Origin: JANNWF01 sp041675805 | GTDB lineage: Bacteria > Pseudomonadota > Gammaproteobacteria > Xanthomonadales > Xanthomonadaceae | NCBI GenBank assembly: GCA_041675805.1 | Contig: JBAYTD010000001.1 | Location: forward strand, 19,125-83,124 | Length of the DNA: 64,000 nucleotides | Direction: 5' to 3' | Part shown: positions 1 to 8,940 of the stretch, in pieces | Layout: each line of letters begins with the position of its first letter | How positions within the stretch are numbered: the stretch's first letter is position 1 | Translations under genes and position numbers: made by a program | The notes under the pieces: generated by a model | What the model saw: only the letters and a program-made list of their open reading frames with translations | The model's database searches: none | Told to the model about the DNA's origin: nothing

Positions 1-642
1 CGTGGTGCGCGAGGAGGGCAGGCCGCCGTCGCTACGGTTGGCCTGGTTGTACTGACGGTAGTCGCGCTCGTTGCGCAACTGCCGGCTCAGCCACTGCTGC
101 TCGTAGCGCGCATTGCCGTAGCGCGGGCTGTAGTGGACGTTGGCGTAGGACGGATAGCGCCGGTACCACGGCGTCCAGTCGTAGTAGTGGTCGACCCAGG
201 ACAGGCGGTACGGCGAGTAGGCGTAGTAGCTGCTCCAGCGCGGGCCGTAGTAGCCGCCCGACCAGCTTCCGTACCAGCCACCGACACGGGTGAAGCCGAT
301 GCTGAAGTAGTTGCGCGGGTAATAGGTCACGCCGTAGTAGAAGCCCGGGTGCCAGTACGGGTCCACGTACCAGCGGTTGAGCGGCCAGAACACCGAGTAG
401 TAGTACGGATAGTCGACGTAGTTGGAATGGCCGTAGTCGTAGCCGTAGTCGCCGTAGTAGTAATCGCCGCTGTCCTCGTAGGCCGGCGAGTAGTAGGTCG
501 AGCCGTCGACGTGGACCGGGTTGCCGTACTCGTCGCGATAGCCGCTGTAGTAGTAGCCATCGTCATAGCGACGGTACTCGGTGGCGGTGACGCAGCCCGA
601 GAGCAGCACGGCGATGGCAGAGAAAGCAATCCAGCGAAGCAT
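1..642 (-). CDS. Tyrosine-rich lipoprotein, 3' end cut by the window edge
   Basis: Reading leftwards from an ATG at 642, the frame stays open to base 1 (214 codons), so the C-terminus is outside the window. The N-terminus is a lipoprotein signal: a short hydrophobic stretch (residues 3-14) followed by a lipobox LLSGC with the lipidated Cys at 17. The mature part is extremely rich in aromatic residues: I count 45 Tyr in 214 residues, many in YY or YYY runs, with Trp and Gly between them and no recognised catalytic motif. It is therefore probably an envelope lipoprotein, perhaps structural. I do not recognise a named family. A long plus-strand frame over the same DNA is an antisense shadow created by the TAC/TAT and GGC codons. 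Confidence 0.75.
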   Translation of the reverse strand, partial: MLRWIAFSAIAVLLSGCVTATEYRRYDDGYYYSGYRDEYGNPVHVDGSTYYSPAYEDSGDYYYGDYGYDYGHSNYVDYPYYYSVFWPLNRWYVDPYWHPGFYYGVTYYPRNYFSIGFTRVGGWYGSWSGGYYGPRWSSYYAYSPYRLSWVDHYYDWTPWYRRYPSYANVHYSPRYGNARYEQQWLSRQLRNERDYRQYNQANRSDGGLPSSRTT

Positions 643-727
643 GGCAAGCCCCCCGGTGAAGTGTGTCTGCACTGTAACGGGAGGCCGTAAATCCGTGCTG
701 AATCCGGCGCTTCCCGTTGCCGTCCCT

Positions 728-2311
728 TCAGCCGCCGGTGCCGCGCGGAGCGCTTTCCAGCATGGCGAAGAAGTCGCCCAGGGCGGCGCGCTGCACCGGC
801 GGCATGTACTCGAAGGTGCGGCCGCGGTCGATGATTTCCCAGAAGTCCTTGTCGTCCACGCGCTCCAGTTCGCTGCGGATGGTGGCGATCCGTTCGGCGT
901 TTTCCTCGTGCATGTCGCGGGCGATGATCCGCGCCCGCGCCAGGTCGCCGACGCTGAGCAGGTAGGCGGCCAGCTTGGCCTGTGCCTTGCGCACGCCGAG
1001 CAGGGCGCGTTCCTGGCTGCGCAGGCGCAGCGGGCGGTCCAGTTCGAGGAACAGGTCGAGCATGGCATCGCGCACCGGCGAGTCCAACTCGTGGGCCGAC
1101 TGGCACAGCGCCGACAGGTCGTAGGCGACCGTCTCGACGACGAAGTTCAGCGTCAGGTCGAAGCTGACATGGCTGTAATAGCTCATGTAGCGCACCGCCT
1201 CCAGGGCGAAGCGGCCCTGGCCCTGGCGCAGCATCGCCTGGGCCAGCAGCCGGTACTGGTTGAGCACGTTGTAGGCGGTGCGCACGTCGCGCAGATTGAG
1301 CGTGGCGCGCAGGTAGGAGTTCATGTAGCGAAACACCAGGCGGATCAGTTCCTCGTCCTCGCGCCGCAGCGCCATCTCGCCGATGTAGCGGGTGTCGATG
1401 GCGATCAGGTAGTTGATTTCGCGCAGCGAATTGGACGCTTCGCCGTAGATGCTCAGGTACTGGCGCAGGATCTGCCACTCGACCCAGGTGCGATGCTTTT
1501 CCAGGTCGGCCAGCGACTCCGGGTCCATGGCGACGAAGTCGGGGTTCTCCGCCAGGCTGCGGCCGATGCGGAACCAGGGGTCGGTCAGCACGTCCTTGCG
1601 GGCGATGTAGTCGAGCGCGAAGTCCTTCAGCGCGTCCACCGCCCGGCTGGCGATGATCTTGTCCTTGTCGGCCACCGAATGGCTGGCGATGTCGGTCAGC
1701 TCGGCCATCGCGGCGAGCACCTCGGCCTGGCGCGCGTCCAGTCGCGCCGCCGGCATGCCGCCGCGGCGGATCACCGCCTCGACGGTGCGCGCGGCGTCGG
1801 CACGGATGCGCAGCACCAGGTTGGCCGGGTCGAGAAACCAGAACACGTAGGCAAAGTAGGGCAGCATCAGCAGCATGCCCAGCGAGGCGGTGACCAGGCC
1901 GGTCAGCAGCGCCACCTGTGGCACGAAGCCCTCCTTCAGCGCCACGCTGAGCCAGACGCCGCTGATGCCGGCGATCACGTAGAAGGCCAGCACCACCCGG
2001 TTGATCCAGTCGCGCACGAACATCCGAGCCACGCCGGAGTGCCGGCTCGAGGACAGTTGCACGATGATCGCCACCACGGTGACGACGATGCCGAGCAGGG
2101 CCACCACCACCGGTGCCAGTTGCGAGATGGCGTCGGTGATCTTGTCGTCGTCGAAGCCGAGGTAGTGATCCAGCGCGGCGCTGGCTCCGCTGCCGCCGGA
2201 ACGCAGATGGTCGAGCAGGTAGCCGACCCCGAACAGCGCCGTCGCCGCGCCTGCCAGCATGGCCATCGGCAGCAGCCATTGGCGGATCCAGTTCGGACGA
2301 TAGGTGCTCAT
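728..2311 (-). CDS. DUF2254-like integral membrane protein
   Basis: A 527-residue protein starting at the ATG at 2311 (MSTYRPNW); an in-frame ATG ten codons upstream (2341) is less likely because the hydrophobic start follows the inner one directly. Four transmembrane segments fill the first 180 residues, including one ending in VQLSSSRHSG followed by RDWINRVVLAF, a pattern resembling the DUF2254 family of predicted membrane proteins. The remaining roughly 350 residues are soluble and alpha-helical in character, with no obvious enzyme motif. It lies between the Tyr-rich lipoprotein and the divergent tricorn protease gene. The function is unknown and the family assignment is by resemblance only. 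Confidence 0.6.
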   Translation of the reverse strand: MSTYRPNWIRQWLLPMAMLAGAATALFGVGYLLDHLRSGGSGASAALDHYLGFDDDKITDAISQLAPVVVALLGIVVTVVAIIVQLSSSRHSGVARMFVRDWINRVVLAFYVIAGISGVWLSVALKEGFVPQVALLTGLVTASLGMLLMLPYFAYVFWFLDPANLVLRIRADAARTVEAVIRRGGMPAARLDARQAEVLAAMAELTDIASHSVADKDKIIASRAVDALKDFALDYIARKDVLTDPWFRIGRSLAENPDFVAMDPESLADLEKHRTWVEWQILRQYLSIYGEASNSLREINYLIAIDTRYIGEMALRREDEELIRLVFRYMNSYLRATLNLRDVRTAYNVLNQYRLLAQAMLRQGQGRFALEAVRYMSYYSHVSFDLTLNFVVETVAYDLSALCQSAHELDSPVRDAMLDLFLELDRPLRLRSQERALLGVRKAQAKLAAYLLSVGDLARARIIARDMHEENAERIATIRSELERVDDKDFWEIIDRGRTFEYMPPVQRAALGDFFAMLESAPRGTGG

Positions 2312-2455
2312 CGCCGCATCCTCGCACAGCGCATCGGGCAACGGAACCGCCGCTGCGGACGCGCCGGCAGCACCGCTTGGCGGGACTTTCGGCCCGGGCG
2401 GCGGGCGCTGCGCTTGCGACTACAATGCGCGGTCCTTTCGTTCGAGGGTTTCCGG

Positions 2456-5400
2456 ATGCGCATTCTGAGCTTCCTGCTGCTTGTCCTGGCCGCGACTGCG
2501 GCCGATGCGGACAGTCCGACCAAGCTGCTGCGCTTTCCCGACATCCACGGCGAGCGCGTGGTGTTCGTCCACGCCGGCGATCTGTACATCGCCCCGCTGG
2601 CCGGCGGCTCGGCGTTCCGGCTGACCTCCCATCCCGGCCAGGAGCTGTATCCGAAGTTCAGCCCGGACGGCAACTGGATCGCCTTTTCCGCCGAGTACAA
2701 CGGCACCCGCCAGGTCCACGTGATCCCCAGCGGCGGCGGCGAGCCGCGCCAGCTCACCTGGTACAACGATGTCGGCCCGATGCCGCCGCGCGGCGGCACC
2801 GACAACCGCGTGCTGGACTGGACGCCCGATGGCGCGCACATCGCCGTGCGCATGAACCGCACGCCGTGGAGCGAGCGCGACGGCCGGCCTTACCTCGTGC
2901 CCTTCGCCGGCGGTCTCGAACAGCCGCTGGCGATTCCCGAGAGCGGCGGCGGCAGCTTCAGCCCGGACGGCGGCCAGTTCGTCTACACGCCGATCGACCG
3001 CGACTTCCGCAACTGGAAGCGCTATCGCGGCGGCCGCGCCCAGGACGTGTGGATCTACGACCTGAATGCCGACGTCTCGCGCCGGCTCACCGATCATCGC
3101 GCCACCGACCACCAGCCAATGTGGCTGGACGACACCATCTACTTCGTCTCCGACCGCGACTACACGCTCAACCTCTACGCCATCTCCCCCGCTGGCGGCG
3201 AGCCGCGCAAGCTGACCGACTTCAGCGACTTCGACGTGCTCTGGCCGAGCGCCGGCCCCGGCGGCATCGTGTTCGAGAAGGGCGGGTCGATCTGGCATTA
3301 CTCGCCGGCCGACGGTGCGACCCGGGAGATCCCGATCCGGGTCCAGGGCGACTGGCCGGAAACCCTGCCGCGCTTCGTCGAGGGGCGGCGCTTCATCGAC
3401 TCCTTCGACATCGCCCCCGGCGGCGAGCGTGCCGTGTTCGGTGCCCGCGGCGAAGTGTTCACCGTGCCGGCCAGACACGGCGAAATCCGCCAGCTCGCCC
3501 ACACCCCGGACGCCCGCGAGCACAGCGTGAGCTGGTCGCCGGACGGCAAGTGGATCGCCTACCTGTCCGACGCCAGCGGCGAATACGAAATCTACCTGCG
3601 GGCGCAGGACGGCAGTGGCGTCGAGCGCCGCATCACCAATGATGGCGACACCTGGCGCATGCCGCCGACCTGGTCGCCCGACTCCAGCCGCCTGGCCTAC
3701 ACCGACACCCGCAACCGCCTGCGCATCGTCGAGGTCGCCAGCGGCCGCACCATCGACGCCGACCGCGCCCTGCACGAAGCCTTCGACGGCCACGTCTGGT
3801 CGCCGGACAGCCGCTGGCTGGCCTACGCCAAGACCAATGCCAGCCGCAACAGCGCGATCTGGCTGTACTCGCTGGACAGCGGTCGCGCCCGGCAACTGAC
3901 CGGCGACGAGACGGTCGACTTCGCCCCGGCCTTCGATCCGCAGGGCCGCTATCTGTATTTCCTCTCCAACCGCGACCACGCGCTGACCTTCAGCGCCTAC
4001 GAGTTCAATTACCTCTACACCAACGCCACCCGCGTCTATGCCGCCACCCTGGCCGCCGACGGGCCGGCCCTGCTGCGGCCGAAGTCCGACGAGGTCGGGG
4101 CCGCCGCCGACAAGGCGCAGGGCAAGGACAAGGCCAAGCCGGATGGCAAGGCGACGCCGGTGCCGCGCCTGCGCATCGACCTGCCCGGCTTCGAGCAGCG
4201 GGTGGTCGCCCTGCCGGCGCCGGCCGGCAACTACGCCGCGCTCGGCGCCGATGCCGACGGCGTCTTCTATCTGTCGAACAGCGGCGGTGGCAACGAGCTG
4301 ACCTTCCTCGGCCTCGACGCCGAGGCACCGGAAGCGGTCGCCCGCGTGCAGGGCTACCGGCTGTCCGCCGACGGCAAGAAGCTGCTGCTGCAACGCGGCT
4401 TCGACTTCGCCATCGTCGACGCCAAGCCGAAGGCGGATTTCGATGCCGGCAAGCTGGACCTGGCCGGCATGGAAGTGCGCATCGAGCCGCGCCGCGAATG
4501 GAAGCAACTGTTCGTCGACGGCTGGCGCGTGCTGCGCGACTGGTTCTACGACGAGGGCATGCACGGGCAGGACTGGAACGCCCTGCGCGCCCGCTACGAG
4601 CCGCTGGTCGAACACGTCGCCAGCCGCGCCGACCTCGACTATCTGTTGCAGGAACTCGGCGGCGAAGCCAATGCCGGTCACGTCTACGTCGAAGCCGGCG
4701 ATCAGGCGAAAGTGCCGCGCAAGCCCGGCGGCCTGCTCGGTGCCGACCTGCAACCGCACGCCAGCGGCTACTGGCGCATCGCCCGCATTTACGCCGGCGA
4801 AAACTGGGATCCGACGCGCCGCTCGCCGTTGACCGAGCCTGGCGTCGAGGTGAAGGAAGGCGACCTGCTGCTGAGCATCGACGGCGTCAGCACGCGCGGC
4901 GTCGACAACATCTATCGGCTGCTGGAGAACAAGGCCGACAAGGTGGTCGCGCTGGGCCTCGCGGCGAGCGCCGATCCGTCCGCCGCGCGCAGCGTGCGGG
5001 TGAAGACGATCAGCTCCGAGCTGTCGCTGCGCTACCTCGACCGCGTCCGCTACAACCAGCGCCGCGTCGACGAGCTGTCCGGCGGGCGGATCGGCTACAT
5101 CCACCTGCCCAACACCGCCGTCGACGGCAACCGCGAGCTGTCGCGCGGCATGCTGGCCTACGCCGCGCGCGAGGCGCTGATCATCGATGATCGCTACAAC
5201 GGCGGCGGCTTCATCCCCGACCGGATGATCGAAATCCTCGCCCGCAAGCCGCTCAACTACTGGAAGCGCCGCGGCCTGGAGCCCTACGCCACGCCGCTGC
5301 TGTCGCATCTCGGCCCGAAGGCGATGCTGATCAACGGCCTGTCCAGTTCCGGTGGCGACGCCCTGCCGTACTACTTCCGCAAACTCGGCCTGGGGCCGCT

Positions 5401-5695
5401 GATCGGCACCCGCACCTGGGGCGGGCTGATCGGCATCAGCGGTGCGCCGATGCTGGTCGATGGCGGCCGCGTGCTGCCGGCGACCTTCCGCTTCCTCGAC
5501 ACCGATGGCCGCTGGGCGGTGGAGAACGAGGGCGTGGCCCCGGACATCGAGGTGATCGACCGCCCCGAACTGATCGCCGCCGGCCGCGATCCCAGCCTGG
5601 AGGCCGCCGTCGCCCACCTGCTGCGCGAACTGGAAAAGAATCCGCCGCGCGCGCCCACCGCGCCGCCCGCGCCGACCGATTTCCCGCCGCACTGA
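2456..5695 (+). CDS. Tricorn protease homologue (S41 peptidase with beta-propeller and PDZ domains)
   Basis: A 1079-residue protein, close to the usual tricorn length (about 1070). The frame extends far upstream, but the ATG at 2456 opens with a classic signal peptide (MRILSFLLLVLAATAADA), so export to the periplasm is likely. The N-terminal half contains repeated propeller motifs of the SPDGxWIAF/Y type (two propeller domains in the family). A PDZ-like segment follows around residues 760-850 (KEGDLLLSIDGV), then the C-terminal protease core. The nucleophile lies in NGLSSSGGD near residue 963, matching the tricorn catalytic serine. Tricorn proteases degrade peptides released by other proteases. 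A hairpin follows the stop codon, then fbp. Confidence 0.9.
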   Translation: MRILSFLLLVLAATAADADSPTKLLRFPDIHGERVVFVHAGDLYIAPLAGGSAFRLTSHPGQELYPKFSPDGNWIAFSAEYNGTRQVHVIPSGGGEPRQLTWYNDVGPMPPRGGTDNRVLDWTPDGAHIAVRMNRTPWSERDGRPYLVPFAGGLEQPLAIPESGGGSFSPDGGQFVYTPIDRDFRNWKRYRGGRAQDVWIYDLNADVSRRLTDHRATDHQPMWLDDTIYFVSDRDYTLNLYAISPAGGEPRKLTDFSDFDVLWPSAGPGGIVFEKGGSIWHYSPADGATREIPIRVQGDWPETLPRFVEGRRFIDSFDIAPGGERAVFGARGEVFTVPARHGEIRQLAHTPDAREHSVSWSPDGKWIAYLSDASGEYEIYLRAQDGSGVERRITNDGDTWRMPPTWSPDSSRLAYTDTRNRLRIVEVASGRTIDADRALHEAFDGHVWSPDSRWLAYAKTNASRNSAIWLYSLDSGRARQLTGDETVDFAPAFDPQGRYLYFLSNRDHALTFSAYEFNYLYTNATRVYAATLAADGPALLRPKSDEVGAAADKAQGKDKAKPDGKATPVPRLRIDLPGFEQRVVALPAPAGNYAALGADADGVFYLSNSGGGNELTFLGLDAEAPEAVARVQGYRLSADGKKLLLQRGFDFAIVDAKPKADFDAGKLDLAGMEVRIEPRREWKQLFVDGWRVLRDWFYDEGMHGQDWNALRARYEPLVEHVASRADLDYLLQELGGEANAGHVYVEAGDQAKVPRKPGGLLGADLQPHASGYWRIARIYAGENWDPTRRSPLTEPGVEVKEGDLLLSIDGVSTRGVDNIYRLLENKADKVVALGLAASADPSAARSVRVKTISSELSLRYLDRVRYNQRRVDELSGGRIGYIHLPNTAVDGNRELSRGMLAYAAREALIIDDRYNGGGFIPDRMIEILARKPLNYWKRRGLEPYATPLLSHLGPKAMLINGLSSSGGDALPYYFRKLGLGPLIGTRTWGGLIGISGAPMLVDGGRVLPATFRFLDTDGRWAVENEGVAPDIEVIDRPELIAAGRDPSLEAAVAHLLRELEKNPPRAPTAPPAPTDFPPH

Positions 5696-5704
5696 AGCGC
5701 GCCG

Positions 5705-5738
5705 CGCCGGCCGTCCCGCCAGTGCGGGCCGGCCGGCG
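5705..5738 (+). terminator. Strong GC hairpin after the tricorn protease gene
   Basis: Arms 5705-5713 and 5730-5738 are perfect reverse complements (CGCCGGCCG / CGGCCGGCG). After one mismatch the stem continues with CCCGC / GCGGG around a 4-base loop. It sits 9 bases after the stop codon. There is no long T run, so it may terminate weakly or simply protect the mRNA end. Confidence 0.45.
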
Positions 5739-5805
5739 GTGGCCTTTCCCCGTCGCGACCCGGACAATACGCGCCCGGAAGCCTGTCCCCTGTCCGGAGC
5801 CCGCC

Positions 5806-6810
5806 GTGTCGAACGTCTCGCTTAGCCGTTTCCTGATCGAAGAACAGCGCAAGAAGGCGGACATCACTGCCGATCTGCGCCTGCTGATCGAGGTCGTCGC
5901 CCGCGCCTGCAAGGCCATCTCGATCGCCATCGGCAAGGGCGAACTGGGCAATGTGCTCGGCAACGCCGGCTCCATCAACGTGCAGGGCGAGGCGCAGAAG
6001 AAGCTCGACGTGCTGTCCAACGACATCCTGCTCGAAGCCAACGAGTGGGGCGGCCACCTGGCCGCGCTGGCCTCGGAGGAGATGGACGATCCGCACCTGA
6101 TCCCCAATCGCTATCCGAAGGGCAACTACCTGCTGGTGTTCGATCCGCTCGATGGCAGTTCCAACATCGATGTCAACGTCTCCGTCGGCACCATCTTCTC
6201 GGTGCTGCGCTGCCCGGACGGCGTCGGCGAGCCGAGTGCCGAGCATTTCCTGCAACCGGGCGTCAGCCAGGTTGCCGCCGGTTACACCGTGTACGGACCG
6301 AGCACCGTGCTGGTGCTGACCCTGGGCGACGGCGTGCACCAGTTCACCTTGGACCGCGAAGTCGGCAGTTTCGTGCTCACCCGCAGCGACCTGCGCATCC
6401 CCGAGGACACCTCGGAGTTCGCCATCAACGCCAGCAACCAGCGCCATTGGGAGCCGCCGGTGCAGCGCTACATCGACGAACTGCTGGCCGGCAAGGCGGG
6501 TCCGCGCGGGCGCGACTTCAACATGCGCTGGGTCGCCTCGATGGTGGCCGACGTACACCGCATCATCACCCGTGGCGGCCTGTTCATGTATCCGCTGGAC
6601 GCCAAGTGCCGCGCCCAGGGCGGCAAGCTGCGCCTGCTCTACGAGGCCAATCCGATGGGCTTCATCGTCGAGCAGGCCGGCGGTGCGGCGAGCACCGGGC
6701 GCGAGCGCATCCTCGACGTGCAGCCCAGTTCGCTGCACCAGCGCGTGCCGGTGATCCTCGGCTCGAAGAACGAGGTCGAGCGCGTCGCCGCCTTCCACCG
6801 CGAGGCCTGA
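5806..6810 (+). CDS. fbp: Class I fructose-1,6-bisphosphatase
   Basis: A 334-residue cytoplasmic enzyme of gluconeogenesis that hydrolyses fructose-1,6-bisphosphate to fructose-6-phosphate and phosphate. The signature metal and phosphate-binding motif DPLDGSSNID is present, with the usual downstream NMRW...DVHR and YEANPMGFIVEQAGG blocks. The GTG at 5806 is chosen as the start because it has a GGAG ribosome-binding site 7 bases upstream and gives the family's usual N-terminus (SLSRFLIEEQRKK); the frame stays open further upstream without homology-like sequence. Together with pckG near the right end, it marks a gluconeogenic, amino-acid-using metabolism. Confidence 0.95.
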   Translation: MSNVSLSRFLIEEQRKKADITADLRLLIEVVARACKAISIAIGKGELGNVLGNAGSINVQGEAQKKLDVLSNDILLEANEWGGHLAALASEEMDDPHLIPNRYPKGNYLLVFDPLDGSSNIDVNVSVGTIFSVLRCPDGVGEPSAEHFLQPGVSQVAAGYTVYGPSTVLVLTLGDGVHQFTLDREVGSFVLTRSDLRIPEDTSEFAINASNQRHWEPPVQRYIDELLAGKAGPRGRDFNMRWVASMVADVHRIITRGGLFMYPLDAKCRAQGGKLRLLYEANPMGFIVEQAGGAASTGRERILDVQPSSLHQRVPVILGSKNEVERVAAFHREA

Positions 6811-6876
6811 GGATCGCGGTCGCGGCGATCAGGCATCGAGTGCGTCTATCGCCGCGATGCGATCAATTGATTGGCT

Positions 6877-6899
6877 TTGTTGAGAACGATTCGCAACAA
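6877..6899. promoter_or_regulatory. Palindromic operator candidate before the DUF2061 gene
   Basis: A 23-bp interrupted palindrome: outer arms TTGTTG (6877-6882) and CAACAA (6894-6899), inner arms GAA (6884-6886) and TTC (6890-6892). The central 15 bases, TGAGAACGATTCGCA, match the Fur 7-1-7 consensus at about 10 of 14 defined positions. It lies 28 bases before the ATG at 6928, so a bound protein would block the promoter. Which regulator binds here is inference. Confidence 0.4.
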
Positions 6900-6927
6900 T
6901 GATGTCGCTTGCAAAGGAGTCGACATC

Positions 6928-7167
6928 ATGGCCAAAACCCTCAGCTTCGCCGCCGTCCACATGGCCGTCGCCTTCGGCGTCGGCTATGCCTTCACCGGCG
7001 ATGTCCGCGTCGGCGGCGCGCTGGCCCTGGTCGAGCCGTTCTGCAACACCATCGCCTATCACTTCCACGAGAAAGTGTGGAAGCGCATCGAACGCTCGCG
7101 CGACGGCGAGCGGAATTCGTCTCACTTGCGGCGCGGCAGGTACAAGTCGGTGATCGTGCCCTCGTAG
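6928..7167 (+). CDS. DUF2061 family small membrane protein
   Basis: A 79-residue protein starting at the ATG at 6928, preceded by an AAGGAG ribosome-binding site (6913-6918). It matches the DUF2061 pattern: KTLSFAAVHMAVAFGVGYAFTG, then GGALALVEPFCNTIAYHFHEKVW, with two predicted membrane helices and a short basic tail. The family has no established biochemical role. The last 46 bases overlap the end of lpdA on the opposite strand, so the two genes are convergent and antisense to each other at their 3' ends. A palindromic operator candidate lies just upstream. Confidence 0.8.
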   Translation: MAKTLSFAAVHMAVAFGVGYAFTGDVRVGGALALVEPFCNTIAYHFHEKVWKRIERSRDGERNSSHLRRGRYKSVIVPS

Positions 7168-8927
7168 ACCTCGGCGGCCATCGCCACCGTCTCGCCCAAG
7201 GTCGGGTGCGGGTGGATGGTGTGGCCGATGTCGGCGGCCTCGCAGCCCATCTCGATGGCCAGGGCGAGTTCGGAAATCAGCTCGCCGGCATGCACGCCGA
7301 CGATGCCGGCGCCGATGATGCGATGGGTCGCTTCGTCGAAAATCAGCTTGGTGCTGCCCTCGGTGCGGCCGATGCCGATGGCGCGGCCGCTGGCCGCCCA
7401 CGGGAACTTGCCGACGCCGACTTTCAGCCCCTTGGCCCTGGCCTCGTTTTCGGTGACGCCGACCCAGGCGATTTCCGGACTGGTGTAGGCCACCGACGGA
7501 ATCACCCGCGCCACCCATTCCTTCTTTTCGCCGGCGGCCACTTCGGCGGCCAGCTTGCCCTCGTGGGTTGCCTTGTGCGCCAGCATCGGATTGCCGACGA
7601 TGTCGCCGATGGCGAAGATGTGCGGGACGTTGCTGCGCATCTGCGCGTCGACCGGGATGAAGCCGCGCTCGCTGACCTGCACACCGGCCTTGTCGGCGTC
7701 GATCTTCCTGCCATTGGGCGCGCGGCCGACGGCGACCAGCACGCGGTCCCAGGTGCCCGATTCCAGCGCCGGTTTCTGGCCTTCGGCGGCCGATTCGAAG
7801 GTCACGGTGATGCCTTTTTTCTCCGCCTTCACGCCGGCCGCCTTGGTCTTCAGGTGGACCTCGACGCCCTGCTTCTTCAGCCGATCTGCCAGCGGCTTGA
7901 CCAGGTCCTTGTCGGCCCCCGGCATCAACTGGTCCATGAACTCGACCACGGTGACCTTCGCCCCCAGCGCGGCGTAGACCGTCGCCATCTCCAGGCCGAT
8001 GATGCCGCCGCCGACCACCAGCAGTTTCTTCGGCACCTCGGCCAGTTCCAGCGCGTCGGTGGAGTCCATCACCCGCTGGTCGTCCCAGGGGAAATTGGGC
8101 AGCTTCACCGCCTGCGAACCGGCGGCGATGATGCACTGCTCGAAGCGCAGCAGTTGCGTCTTGCCGTCATCGCCGGTGATTTCCAGTTCGTGCGGGGAAA
8201 CAAAGCGGCCACTGCCCTGCACGGTGCGCACCTTGCGCTGCTTGGCCATGCCGGCCAGACCCTTGGTCAGTTGGCCGACGACCTTTTCCTTGTAATCGCG
8301 CAGCTTGTCCAGATGGATCTTCGGTGCCGGAAACTCGATGCCGCACTCGCCGGCGTGAGCGGCTTCCTCGATGATCGCCGCCGAATGCAGCAGCGCCTTG
8401 GACGGAATGCAGCCGACGTTGAGGCAGACGCCGCCGAGCCGCGGGTAACGCTCGACCAGCACGGTGTCGAGGCCGAGGTCGGCGGCGCGGAAGGCGGCGG
8501 TGTAGCCGCCGGGGCCGGCACCGAGCACCACGAGGCGACATTCGATATCGGCTGTCCGTCCGCTGGCCGACTGTGCGGCGGGCGCGGGCGTGGCGCTGGC
8601 CGGGGCCGCAGTCTGCGCCGGTGCCTGTTTCGCTGCCGGCGGCGCGCTGGCGGCGGGCGGCTGTTCCTTGGCCGGCGCGGCGGCGTCCTCGCTTTCCAGC
8701 ACGGCGATCACGCTGCCCTCGGACACCTTGTCGCCGACGCCGACCTTGAGTTCCTTCACCACGCCGGCGGCCGAGGCCGGTACTTCCATCGTCGCCTTGT
8801 CCGACTCCAGCGTCAGCAGTCCCTGATCCTTCTTCACCCGGTCGCCGGGCGCGACCAGCAGTTCGATGACCGGGATGTCGGCGAAGCCGCCGATGTCGGG
8901 AACCTTGATGTCGATCAGCGTGGCCAT
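7122..8927 (-). CDS. lpdA: Dihydrolipoyl dehydrogenase (E3) with N-terminal lipoyl domain
   Basis: A 601-residue FAD enzyme that reoxidises the dihydrolipoyl groups of 2-oxoacid dehydrogenase complexes, with NAD+ as acceptor. Residues 1-80 are a lipoyl domain (lipoylated Lys in ESDKATMEV). A linker rich in Ala and Pro follows, then the disulfide oxidoreductase fold: FAD-binding VLGAGPGGYTAA, the redox pair in GGVCLNVGCIPSK, the NAD-binding VVGGGIIGLEMATVY, and the C-terminal HPHPTLGE with the catalytic His-Glu. The ATG at 8927 is used because the lipoyl domain begins there; the frame extends upstream only as a shadow. It is downstream of aceF, separated by a nitrilase-like fragment. A lipoyl domain fused to E3 is known in betaproteobacteria and Xanthomonadales. 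Confidence 0.95.
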   Translation of the reverse strand: MATLIDIKVPDIGGFADIPVIELLVAPGDRVKKDQGLLTLESDKATMEVPASAAGVVKELKVGVGDKVSEGSVIAVLESEDAAAPAKEQPPAASAPPAAKQAPAQTAAPASATPAPAAQSASGRTADIECRLVVLGAGPGGYTAAFRAADLGLDTVLVERYPRLGGVCLNVGCIPSKALLHSAAIIEEAAHAGECGIEFPAPKIHLDKLRDYKEKVVGQLTKGLAGMAKQRKVRTVQGSGRFVSPHELEITGDDGKTQLLRFEQCIIAAGSQAVKLPNFPWDDQRVMDSTDALELAEVPKKLLVVGGGIIGLEMATVYAALGAKVTVVEFMDQLMPGADKDLVKPLADRLKKQGVEVHLKTKAAGVKAEKKGITVTFESAAEGQKPALESGTWDRVLVAVGRAPNGRKIDADKAGVQVSERGFIPVDAQMRSNVPHIFAIGDIVGNPMLAHKATHEGKLAAEVAAGEKKEWVARVIPSVAYTSPEIAWVGVTENEARAKGLKVGVGKFPWAASGRAIGIGRTEGSTKLIFDEATHRIIGAGIVGVHAGELISELALAIEMGCEAADIGHTIHPHPTLGETVAMAAEVYEGTITDLYLPRRK

Positions 8928-8940
8928 CGGCGCATCTCCT

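Noticed and set aside
133..690. A Val-rich plus-strand protein at the left edge
   Set aside because: It is the reverse complement of the Tyr-rich lipoprotein; TAC codons read backwards as GTA (Val).
581..2455. Upstream extension of the tricorn frame
   Set aside because: The frame is open, but the sequence is the shadow of the DUF2254-like gene; the signal peptide begins at the ATG at 2456.
2420..5767. A 1115-codon minus-strand frame opposite the tricorn gene
   Set aside because: No homology-like blocks and Ala/Gly/Val/Arg-rich composition; the opposite strand encodes a complete tricorn protein.
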